Part shown: piece by piece, positions 1-6,236 of the stretch
Position numbering within the stretch: position 1 is the stretch's first letter
How the letters are laid out: each line of letters begins with the position of its first letter
Assembly: GCA_945860575.1 (NCBI GenBank)
Contig: CAMAQQ010000016.1
Location: forward strand, 1-12,428
DNA from: Ferrithrix thermotolerans DSM 19514
GTDB taxonomy: Bacteria > Actinomycetota > Acidimicrobiia > Acidimicrobiales > Ilumatobacteraceae
Length of the DNA stretch: 12,428 bases
Direction of reading: 5' to 3'
Translations under genes and position numbers: made by a program
The notes under the pieces: generated by a model
Told to the model about the DNA's origin: nothing
What the model saw: only the letters and a program-made list of their open reading frames with translations
Databases searched by the model: none

Positions 1-147
1 TACGGAACACTTATTGGTGCGGGGGCAGTAATCATTCAAGGCATAGAGATTGGTGATAATTGCGTCGTCGGTGCTGGTGCAGTTGTTCGTCACAGTGTTA
101 ACGATTCAGTGACCGTAGTTGGGAACCCCGCAACGCAATTAGAATAG
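1..147 (+). CDS. Hexapeptide-repeat acetyltransferase, C-terminal end (NeuD/PglD/LegH-like), partial
   Basis: Only the last 48 codons are present; the frame is open from base 1 to a TAG at 145-147. The residues show the imperfect hexapeptide pattern of a left-handed beta-helix (IGAGAVI, IEIGDNCVVGAGAVV) followed by the closing VVGNPA segment found in sialic-acid-type O- or N-acetyltransferases. Members of this family use acetyl-CoA. Five bases separate it from the CBS/nucleotidyltransferase gene. Next to CMP-nonulosonate genes, an N-acetyltransferase acting on the 4-amino sugar intermediate (LegH/PglD role) is a reasonable inference, but an O-acetyltransferase (NeuD role) is equally compatible because the N-terminal substrate domain lies outside the window. 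Confidence 0.85.
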   Translation, partial: YGTLIGAGAVIIQGIEIGDNCVVGAGAVVRHSVNDSVTVVGNPATQLE

Positions 148-152
148 AAACA

Positions 153-1202
153 ATGTCTAGTTGGCGAGATGCACTCGTATCGAGTTCGATGACACTTCGT
201 CAAACAATTGAAGCGATTACAACTTCGAGTCTGCAGATCGCCCTTGTCGTGGATGCCCAGAACAAACTTCTCGGCACGATCACTGACGGCGATATTCGCA
301 AGGCTATTTTGGCGGGCAAAGATCTAGAGATCACCGCGGCCGAAGCAATGAGAATAAATCCGATTACAAGTGCCGCGTCTACGCCACGGACAGCGATTCT
401 CAAACTGATGCGTGAACGAAGAATTCATCAGATGCCACTCATTGATGAATCGGGAACGGTTGTGGATGTCTTAACAATTGACGACATGCTCGGCGCAAAA
501 CAGAAGTCAAATGCAGTTGTAATCATGGCTGGTGGACTGGGAACTCGTTTGTATCCACTTACGCAAGACACGCCCAAACCAATGCTGAATGTTGGCGGAA
601 AACCAATTCTTGAAACAATAATTCAATCGTTTATCGACCAGGGATATATAACCTTTTTCGTTTCACTAAATTACAAAGCCGAAATGATCTCTGAATACTT
701 CGGTGATGGTTCACGCTTGGGCGCGTCGATTACATATTTGCACGAGACAACTCGACTTGGCACCGCTGGCGGGCTCTCGCTTCTGCCAAACAATATTGAC
801 TGTCCAGTGATCGTGATGAACGGTGACTTACTGACGAGAATTTCTGTTGACTCGCTGCTTGATTTTCATGAGCGCGAAAATGCGATCGCAACCATGGTCG
901 TGCGAGAAGACAACTACCAAATCCCGTTTGGCGTCGTTGAAGTTAACGGCACTCAAATCGTCGGTGTCACCGAAAAACCGACTCAAAGACATTTGGTTAA
1001 CGCCGGAATCTATGTGATCAGCGCAAAAGGACTCGAAGATATCCCAGCCGAAACTTATTACGACATGCCGACACACTTTACAAAACTTGCTTCGCTCGGT
1101 CATCGGACCGCCGCATTTCCACTTCACGAATATTGGGTTGACATCGGTCGTCTTGATGAACTTGAACGAGCGCAACGCGAATGGCCTAGGGAAGTTCAGT
1201 GA
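153..1202 (+). CDS. CBS-domain sugar-phosphate nucleotidyltransferase (PtmE-like)
   Basis: A 349-residue fusion. Residues about 1-115 form a CBS-domain pair (first repeat ending near GTITDGDIRKAI, second with QMPLIDESG and VLTIDDML). Residues about 120-345 are a nucleotidyltransferase: signature AGGLGTRLYPLT at 126-137 with KPML at 142-145, the metal-site motif MNGDLL at 222-227, EKP at 274-276, NAGIYVI at 283-289 and YWVDIGR at 327-333. In Campylobacter the same architecture (PtmE) makes GDP-glucosamine for the legionaminate pathway. That reaction is inferred here, because sequence alone cannot separate GTP, CTP and UTP users or the exact sugar phosphate. The CBS pair suggests control by an adenine nucleotide. 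The start ATG lies 5 nt after the upstream stop with no clear Shine-Dalgarno sequence, and the gene overlaps the next by GTGA. Confidence 0.9.
   Translation: MSSWRDALVSSSMTLRQTIEAITTSSLQIALVVDAQNKLLGTITDGDIRKAILAGKDLEITAAEAMRINPITSAASTPRTAILKLMRERRIHQMPLIDESGTVVDVLTIDDMLGAKQKSNAVVIMAGGLGTRLYPLTQDTPKPMLNVGGKPILETIIQSFIDQGYITFFVSLNYKAEMISEYFGDGSRLGASITYLHETTRLGTAGGLSLLPNNIDCPVIVMNGDLLTRISVDSLLDFHERENAIATMVVREDNYQIPFGVVEVNGTQIVGVTEKPTQRHLVNAGIYVISAKGLEDIPAETYYDMPTHFTKLASLGHRTAAFPLHEYWVDIGRLDELERAQREWPREVQ
1188..1192 (+). promoter_or_regulatory. Ribosome binding site for the Gfo/Idh gene
   Basis: AGGGA lies 6 nt before the GTG at 1199, inside the 3' end of the preceding gene. It supports the GTG start and the 4-nt GTGA overlap, an arrangement typical of translational coupling. 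Confidence 0.55.
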
Positions 1203-2119
1203 AGATCGCCGTAATTGGCGCCGGATCTATCGGTTCAAGACATGCACGAATTCTTCAAGATCTGAAACACGAGGTAGTCGTAGTTTCGAGTCAATCAAAT
1301 AGTCAGTTCGGCAAAGCGAAATACAAATCGATTTCGGATGCAATTAGGCACGACAAATTTGAATATGTCGTTGTCGCCAGCAGAACATCGCAACACATCA
1401 ATGATCTCAACGAACTTTGCAATGCGAAATTTGCAGGCAGTGTGTTGATCGAAAAACCAATTTTTACTTCAAATCAGAAAATCGCTAAAAATAACTTTGA
1501 TTTTGTCGGCGTTGGTTACAACCTTCGGTTTCATCCAGCGATTTTGTGGTTGCAAACCGTGTTGCCACAACTTGGCAAGATCTCTTCGGCAAATTTTTAT
1601 GTCGGGCAATATCTACCGACTTGGCGCGACAATAACGACTACCGCATTTCAAGTTCAGCGAAAATCGCAAGTGGTGGTGGAGTTTTGCGCGACCTCAGCC
1701 ACGAACTCGATCTCGCCCGGCATTTTTTTGGTGACTGGAGCCACCTGACGGCATCAGGAGGCAAATTCAGCAACCTTGAAATTGAAACAGATGACACATT
1801 CTCGATTCTGATGAAAACCAAAGCGTGTTCTGCTGTATCAATTCAATTGAATTATCTTGATCGAATCAAGCAACGCAACATAACGATTAACGGAGACAAC
1901 GGCACGATTAAAGTTGATCTGATTTCAGGAACAGCACAATTTAATGAAACAAAACAATCCTTTGAGCTTCAGCCCGATCAGACCTACATCGCCGAACATA
2001 TTGCAATGATCGCAAAAGATGCAGCCACGCTGTGCACGTTTGATGAAGCGCTTGCAGTTGTTGAAACGATCGACGCGATAGGAAAAGCGTCAAACAAACA
2101 AAAATGGATCAAACGATGA
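1199..2119 (+). CDS. Gfo/Idh/MocA-family NAD(P)-dependent oxidoreductase
   Basis: 306 residues starting at a GTG that overlaps the upstream stop. The N-terminus is a Rossmann fold with GAGSIGSRH at 7-15. The family EKP motif is at 85-87, its lysine being the usual catalytic/cofactor residue, and the second-domain motif GGGVLRDLSHELD at 159-171 supplies the family's catalytic His168 and Asp165 or Asp171. Length is close to or slightly below the family norm. It would act on a sugar or nucleotide sugar with NAD(P). It occupies the position that ptmF holds between ptmE and ptmB in the C. jejuni legionaminate locus as I recall it, suggesting a step in making the GDP-amino-sugar precursor. I have not verified that it is orthologous to PtmF, and the exact reaction is unknown. 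Confidence 0.85.
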   Translation: MKIAVIGAGSIGSRHARILQDLKHEVVVVSSQSNSQFGKAKYKSISDAIRHDKFEYVVVASRTSQHINDLNELCNAKFAGSVLIEKPIFTSNQKIAKNNFDFVGVGYNLRFHPAILWLQTVLPQLGKISSANFYVGQYLPTWRDNNDYRISSSAKIASGGGVLRDLSHELDLARHFFGDWSHLTASGGKFSNLEIETDDTFSILMKTKACSAVSIQLNYLDRIKQRNITINGDNGTIKVDLISGTAQFNETKQSFELQPDQTYIAEHIAMIAKDAATLCTFDEALAVVETIDAIGKASNKQKWIKR

Positions 2120-2814
2120 AAATTCTTTGCACTATTTGTGCGCGCGCTGGTTCTAAAGGTGTTGCGAATAAAAACTTGCGCCTGATCAATGGGCTACCAC
2201 TAATTGCCTATTCGCTGCGACAGGCAGTTGAATCCAAGTTGTTTTCACAAATTGCCGTTAGTAGTGACAGTCCAGAAATTCGTGATACTGCGCTTGCCCA
2301 TGGCGCAACCTTTGTTGTTGATCGTCCCGCAGAAATGGCATCGGATACGGCGCCAAAACTTCCGGCTATTAGACATTGCGTCGAGACGACTGAAAAAGAA
2401 TTTGGTCAATTCGACATAATCATCGACTTAGATGCGACTGCTCCGCTTCGTATTTCCGCAGACATCATCGGTTCGTTGGAACTTCTGAAATCAACGAACG
2501 CCGACAATGTCATCACTGGCACACTGGCACATCGGTCGCCGTATTTTAATCTTGTTGAGCAAGACGAAAATGGAATCGTTCATCTTTCAAAGCCTCAAAA
2601 AAGTGATGTTACACGTCGTCAAGATTCGCCAAAATGTTTTGACATGAACGCATCAATTTATGTTTGGCGGCGTGAAGCGCTTTTAAATAATCCAAGTTTG
2701 TTCGTATCTAGTACCCGACTTTTTGAAATGCCCCGCGAACGCTCTTTGGACATCGATTCTCAGGCAGATTTTGAAATGGTTGAATGGATGATGTCGAAAG
2801 GTTCAGCAAAGTGA
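2116..2814 (+). CDS. CMP-nonulosonate synthetase (acylneuraminate cytidylyltransferase family; PtmB/LegF-like)
   Basis: I choose the ATG at 2116, giving 232 residues and a 4-nt ATGA overlap with the upstream stop. An in-frame ATG at 2104 would only add MDQT. The N-terminal nucleotide-binding motif runs ICARAGSKGVANKN (about 7-20), matching the NeuA-type AR-x-GSKGx-x-KN pattern. Further landmarks are AVSSDS at about 47-52, DLDATAPLR at 104-112 (the family QPTSPLR-type motif), RRQD at 167-170, MNASIYVW at 177-184 and a C-terminal DIDS beginning at about 212, where the family carries metal-binding aspartates. The enzyme would activate a nonulosonic acid with CTP, releasing pyrophosphate. With PtmE- and PtmA-like neighbours, legionaminic acid is the most likely substrate, but Neu5Ac or pseudaminic acid cannot be excluded from sequence alone. 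Confidence 0.9.
   Translation: MKILCTICARAGSKGVANKNLRLINGLPLIAYSLRQAVESKLFSQIAVSSDSPEIRDTALAHGATFVVDRPAEMASDTAPKLPAIRHCVETTEKEFGQFDIIIDLDATAPLRISADIIGSLELLKSTNADNVITGTLAHRSPYFNLVEQDENGIVHLSKPQKSDVTRRQDSPKCFDMNASIYVWRREALLNNPSLFVSSTRLFEMPRERSLDIDSQADFEMVEWMMSKGSAK
2796..2801 (+). promoter_or_regulatory. Ribosome binding site deciding the SDR start
   Basis: GAAAGG lies 9 nt before the GTG at 2811. It favours that GTG, which overlaps the preceding TGA as GTGA, over the in-frame ATG at 2784. The same overlap type joins the PtmE-like and Gfo/Idh genes. Confidence 0.5.
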
Positions 2815-3635
2815 CGACCACTCAAACTTCAGATCTTTTCAGCCTTAGTGGCAAAGTTGTTTTGGTTACCGGCGGTGCCGGTCTACTCGGTCAAGTTTTT
2901 TGCCAGGCTTTTGCCGACAGTCAAGCACAAGTTGCAATTGTTGATATTGATCAGACCGCCGCAGAGTCCGTTTCTAGTGCCATTTCTAAAAAATCTGGTC
3001 AAAAAGTTTCCGGCTTTGGCTGCGATATAACTTCACCAGAATCTGTTGCACAAATGGTTGCAGCAGTCGTCAATGATTTCGGTCGGATCGATGTACTGGT
3101 TAATAACGCTGCGTCAAAAGGCTCAAACCTTGATGAATTCTTCAAACCGTTCGAAGAATACTCACTGCAAACTTGGCGACAAGTCATGGCTGTAAACATT
3201 GACGGCTTGTTTTTGGTGGCCCAAGCCGTCGGTAAGCAGATGAAACTTCAAGGTGGTGGATCGATCATTCAGACATCGTCGATCTATGGTGTGCGAGCCC
3301 CAGACCAGCGAATATACGAAGGTTCGCAATACAACGGAAGACCCATTAATACACCCGCTGTTTACTCGGCATCAAAGGCGGCCGTTGTCGGTCTGACAAG
3401 TTATCTGTCGACTTATTGGGCCGAGAGCGGTATTCGTGTGAACTCGTTGACTCCAGGCGGAATCTCTTCCGGGCAAAACAAAACTTTTGACGACAAATAT
3501 TCAAACCGAGTTCCGCTCGGACGAATGGGACAAGCATCAGAACTCACCGGTGCGTTAATTTATTTGGCATCCGATGCGTCAAGTTATGTGACGGGTCAGA
3601 ATCTCATAGTTGACGGTGGGCTATCTACATGGTGA
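2811..3635 (+). CDS. Short-chain dehydrogenase/reductase (PtmA-like)
   Basis: With the GTG at 2811 the protein is 274 residues, a classical SDR length. The cofactor motif TGGAGLLG is at 20-27 (a variant of TGxxxGIG with Leu-Leu near the end), followed by DIT after the third strand, NNAA at 98-101, the catalytic serine in SSIYG (156-157) and the YxxxK pair Tyr185/Lys189. A C-terminal VTGQNLIVDGG segment is typical. It would use NAD(P)H on a sugar-type substrate. Placement directly after the CMP-nonulosonate synthetase matches ptmA in Campylobacter, where it is tied to supply of the GDP-amino-sugar precursor. That role is inferred from position and family only. A 42-nt gap follows, one of the two longest in the window. 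Confidence 0.88.
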   Translation: MTTTQTSDLFSLSGKVVLVTGGAGLLGQVFCQAFADSQAQVAIVDIDQTAAESVSSAISKKSGQKVSGFGCDITSPESVAQMVAAVVNDFGRIDVLVNNAASKGSNLDEFFKPFEEYSLQTWRQVMAVNIDGLFLVAQAVGKQMKLQGGGSIIQTSSIYGVRAPDQRIYEGSQYNGRPINTPAVYSASKAAVVGLTSYLSTYWAESGIRVNSLTPGGISSGQNKTFDDKYSNRVPLGRMGQASELTGALIYLASDASSYVTGQNLIVDGGLSTW

Positions 3636-3677
3636 AGATAAATGTTGAAGCTACATGTATAGCAAAGTCATTTTAAA
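3636..3677. other. Short intergenic gap with a small imperfect palindrome
   Basis: The 42 nt between the SDR and the first amidotransferase contain GCTACATGTATAGC (3650-3663), in which GCTA and TAGC are inverted around a 6-nt centre and TACATGTA is a perfect 8-nt palindrome. There is no T-run after it, so it does not look like a terminator. It could be a protein-binding site or a processing point, but could equally be chance. Confidence 0.25.
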
Positions 3678-4790
3678 ATGAGCGAACTTTTTTGGTGCAC
3701 GAGTTGTTTGAATATGTCGACACGACCAAGAATCTCATTTGATGAGCGTGGTTGGTGCAACGCTTGCCAGTGGGCAGAAGAGAAGAAAAACCTAGATTGG
3801 TCAGGCCGTCAAAATGAACTGAAACAAATTTTGGATTCGCACCGATCTCCTGATGCATCTTTTGATTGCGTCGTTCCGGTTAGCGGTGGCAAAGACGGGT
3901 CATATGTTGCTCATCAGTTGAAACATGTCTACGGAATGCACCCGCTGACAGTCACAATTACACCGGCACTTGCGCTTGAACTCGGGAATCAAAATCTGAA
4001 AAATTTCATTTCAAGTGGTTATAACCACATTCAAATCAGCCCTGCAAGTGACCAGATGGATGCGTTGAACAAGTTCGGTTTCATCCACAAGGGATTTCCA
4101 TATTTCGGTTGGCTAATGGCAATCAAGACCGGACCACTCAAGATCGCGGCCCAACTAAACATTTCGCTGATTTTTTATGCCGAAGAAGGTGAAACCGAAT
4201 ACGGCGGTTCAACCGCTCTCAAAGACAAGCCGTTTTACGATATTGGATACATCCGGGATATTTACTTCGAAGGTGGTCAGGATCTCGTTTTCAAAGAAGC
4301 CAAACTTGAAAATAGAGCATTGCCATTTTTCCGCTTTCCATCAAAAGACGAGATCGGCGATGGCGAACTAAAGATCACCCACTGGTCATATTTTGAAAAC
4401 TGGGACCCTTACAGAAATTATCTCGTTGCAAAAGAACACTGCGGTTTGATCGAAGCAACGGCTACAAACTCAGGCACATTCACAAACTTTGCGCAAAATG
4501 ACCAGGCGCTCTACTCACTTCACGCCTACATGATGTATTTGAAGTTTGGTTTTGGTCGGGCAACACAAGATGCCGGAATCGAAATTCGCCGTGGCGCTAT
4601 GACTCGAGATCAGGCGATGAACCTCGTCAAACTTTACGACGGGCTATATCCGCAGGAAAACATTGACGCATACCTCAACTATTACAAAATGACTCTCGCC
4701 GAGTTTGAATCTGTGATTGATCGTTGGACAAACACATCTCTATTCAAAAAACAAGATGGCCGGTGGAAGCCAACCTTTACAATTAAATAG
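3678..4790 (+). CDS. N-acetyl-sugar amidotransferase, WbpG/PseA family, copy 1
   Basis: 370 residues. Two CxxC pairs (Cys7/Cys10 and Cys27/Cys30) form a likely zinc knuckle. The ATP-pyrophosphatase (PP-loop) motif SGGKDGS is at 69-75; the classical SGGxDS serine is a glycine here, followed at once by Ser75. EEGETEYGG at 169-177 and the C-terminal GFGRATQDAGIEIRRGAMTR at 291-310 are family signatures. The family adenylates an acetamido oxygen and replaces it with ammonia to give acetamidino, with a HisH glutaminase and HisF-like partner supplying ammonia. The HisH gene follows with a 1-nt overlap (TAGTG) and a HisF-like gene after that, so this trio is probably one complex. The substrate is inferred to be the nonulosonate made by the upstream genes. 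It is about 75% identical to the gene at 10550-11653. Confidence 0.9.
   Translation: MSELFWCTSCLNMSTRPRISFDERGWCNACQWAEEKKNLDWSGRQNELKQILDSHRSPDASFDCVVPVSGGKDGSYVAHQLKHVYGMHPLTVTITPALALELGNQNLKNFISSGYNHIQISPASDQMDALNKFGFIHKGFPYFGWLMAIKTGPLKIAAQLNISLIFYAEEGETEYGGSTALKDKPFYDIGYIRDIYFEGGQDLVFKEAKLENRALPFFRFPSKDEIGDGELKITHWSYFENWDPYRNYLVAKEHCGLIEATATNSGTFTNFAQNDQALYSLHAYMMYLKFGFGRATQDAGIEIRRGAMTRDQAMNLVKLYDGLYPQENIDAYLNYYKMTLAEFESVIDRWTNTSLFKKQDGRWKPTFTIK
4377..4787 (+). repeat. Duplicated 3' third of the WbpG-type genes, copy A
   Basis: Codons 234-370 of the first amidotransferase align without gaps to 11240-11650 and the 137 encoded residues are about 89% identical (15 differences, counted by hand). 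Within it, 4401-4444 (44 nt) and 4551-4588 (38 nt) are base-for-base identical to 11264-11307 and 11414-11451. This is coding paralogy, not a mobile repeat. Confidence 0.85.
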
Positions 4791-5416
4791 TGAGCAAAAA
4801 ACAGGTTGTAGTCATTGATTACGGCATGGGCAATCTTTGGTCTGTTGCCAGTGCTATCCGCTTTCTGGGTGCTGAAGCCTTAATCACGACGGATACCAAA
4901 GAAATTTCGGCGGCAAAATTTTTGATCCTTCCTGGGGTCGGATCATTTCGGCGCGCAATGGAAATTATTAGACAAAAGTCAATTGATCAAGCCATTCTTC
5001 AATCGCTATCTCAAACAGACGTGAAACTTCTCGGAATTTGCCTAGGCATGCAACTGCTTGGTTCTGCGAGTTCGGAAGACGGCAATACTCAAGGACTTGG
5101 GTTGGTGCCGAATGAAGTGCACAAATTTACAAATACGGCAGACACTCGATTGAAGATTCCACATGTTGGATTCAGTGAAGTAAAACATGACGCGAATACG
5201 AAACTTTTTAGCGGTATTCCTAGTGAGTCGTGCTTTTATTTTGTCCATTCATATTTCATGGCGCTCACACCGACTATTAAAGGCATCGCCACATGTCATC
5301 ACGGCACCGAGTTTGTTGCAGCATTTGAGCAAGGACAGGTTTCGGGTACGCAGTTTCACCCCGAGAAGAGCCAGTCAATGGGGCTCAATCTCTTGAAGAA
5401 TTTTCTCGAAAGTTAG
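4790..5416 (+). CDS. hisH: HisH-type glutamine amidotransferase (glutaminase subunit) for sugar amidation
   Basis: 208 residues from a GTG whose first base is the last base of the upstream stop. Class I glutaminase landmarks are complete: DYGMGN at 10-15, oxyanion-strand PGVGSF at 48-53, nucleophile Cys84 in GICLGMQLL, and His190 and Glu192 in FHPEKS. The YFVHSY segment (150-155) and the usual HisH length are present. It hydrolyses glutamine and passes ammonia to a HisF-type barrel. Setting next to WbpG-type genes, rather than other histidine genes, points to sugar amidation as in the WbpG/HisH2/HisF2 system of Pseudomonas. It is the only glutaminase visible in the window, although two HisF-like and three WbpG-like proteins are present. 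Confidence 0.93.
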   Translation: MSKKQVVVIDYGMGNLWSVASAIRFLGAEALITTDTKEISAAKFLILPGVGSFRRAMEIIRQKSIDQAILQSLSQTDVKLLGICLGMQLLGSASSEDGNTQGLGLVPNEVHKFTNTADTRLKIPHVGFSEVKHDANTKLFSGIPSESCFYFVHSYFMALTPTIKGIATCHHGTEFVAAFEQGQVSGTQFHPEKSQSMGLNLLKNFLES

Positions 5417-5419
5417 ATC

Positions 5420-6196
5420 GTGGCCAAAAAAAGACTCATTTTCACGCTTCTTTACGACAGTGGCTCGTTCATGCTCTCGCGAAATTTCAGGCTTCAAAAA
5501 GTTGGTGATATTGATTGGCTCGAAAAAAATTACGGTTTCTCGAATGTTGGTTTTTCGATTGACGAACTAATAGTTCTAGATGTAAGCCGCAATCCTAGAA
5601 ATCGCGAAGAGTTCTCTGAAGTTCTGAAAACACTGACTAACGATTGCTTTGCACCGATTGCGGCAGGCGGGGGCATCAACTCAGTTGCAGACGCGACAAA
5701 ACTACTTCGCTCAGGCGCAGACAAAATAGTCGTAAATAGCGCACTGCACAGCAACAAGCAACTTATTTCAGAACTTGCGCAAGAATTTGGTCGTCAATGC
5801 ATCGTCGCGTCGGTTGACTGCAAACAAATCGAAGACAACTTCTATATTGCGACCAATAATGGCTCAAACCTGACTGCTCTAACGCTCACAAATTTTTTAG
5901 AACAATGTTCAAATCTCGCAATCGGAGAAATTTGTATCAACTCGATCGATCGTGACGGCACAGGAAACGGTTTTCAGATTGAGTTGCTTGATTGCCTCCC
6001 CGAACTGTTCGAGATCCCGGTGATTATCTGTGGTGGCGTAGGTAATTTTTCGCATTTAGCCGAAGGGTTAAAAGACGCTCGCGTTGATGCGGTGGCCACG
6101 GCGAATCTGCTCAACTTCATGGGTGATGGACTTGGTTCAGCGCGCTCACAACTTGTGAGCCTAGGTATTGACTTGCCGATTTTTAACTTGCATTAG
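5420..6196 (+). CDS. Divergent HisF-like (beta/alpha)8 protein, copy 1, lacking the first catalytic aspartate
   Basis: 258 residues from a GTG 3 nt after the HisH stop. The barrel pattern of HisF is clear: DELIVLDV at 48-55, AAGGGI at 81-86, GADKIVVNS at 99-107, SVD at 131-133, EICINSIDRDGTGNGF at 170-185 and CGGVGNFSH at 204-212. In a gap-free alignment of the N-terminus with canonical HisF (recalled as IPCLDVKDGRVVKG), the catalytic Asp11 falls on Leu11 and the conserved Lys19 on Leu19, while the second catalytic aspartate is kept as Asp133. It is therefore unlikely to make imidazole glycerol phosphate. More likely it docks HisH and channels ammonia to the amidotransferase at 3678-4790. I recall a similar N-terminus in other surface-glycan clusters, so it probably represents a recurrent subfamily. 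Confidence 0.88.
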   Translation: MAKKRLIFTLLYDSGSFMLSRNFRLQKVGDIDWLEKNYGFSNVGFSIDELIVLDVSRNPRNREEFSEVLKTLTNDCFAPIAAGGGINSVADATKLLRSGADKIVVNSALHSNKQLISELAQEFGRQCIVASVDCKQIEDNFYIATNNGSNLTALTLTNFLEQCSNLAIGEICINSIDRDGTGNGFQIELLDCLPELFEIPVIICGGVGNFSHLAEGLKDARVDAVATANLLNFMGDGLGSARSQLVSLGIDLPIFNLH

Positions 6197-6236
6197 ACAA
6201 CTAATCAAACAATAAATACGAAACTACAATGACGGG
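6197..6236. other. Short AT-rich intergenic gap
   Basis: The 40 nt between the first HisF-like gene and the second amidotransferase are A-rich. TACAAT (6225-6230) resembles a -10 box but has no partner at a proper distance. A four-codon frame ATG ACG GGG TGA (6229-6240) ends on the GTG start of the next gene. No terminator hairpin is seen. Confidence 0.3.

Noticed and set aside
2104..2115. Upstream ATG for the CMP-nonulosonate synthetase.
   Set aside because: It adds only four residues before the family's normal N-terminus; the ATG at 2116 makes the ATGA overlap seen at other junctions.
2784..2810. Upstream ATG for the short-chain dehydrogenase.
   Set aside because: The GTG at 2811 has a GAAAGG at good spacing and a 4-nt GTGA overlap; the longer form would overlap the previous gene by 31 nt.
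3650..3663. Palindrome as a rho-independent terminator.
   Set aside because: The stem is only 4 bp, is AT-containing and is not followed by a T-run.
4790..6196. HisH and HisF-like genes as part of a histidine biosynthesis operon.
   Set aside because: No other his genes are present, the neighbours are sugar amidotransferases, and the first HisF-like protein lacks the catalytic Asp11 equivalent.
6188..6230. Possible promoter from TTGCAT (6188-6193) and TACAAT (6225-6230).
   Set aside because: The spacer is 31 nt, far too long for a sigma-70 type promoter, and no better -35 element is visible.
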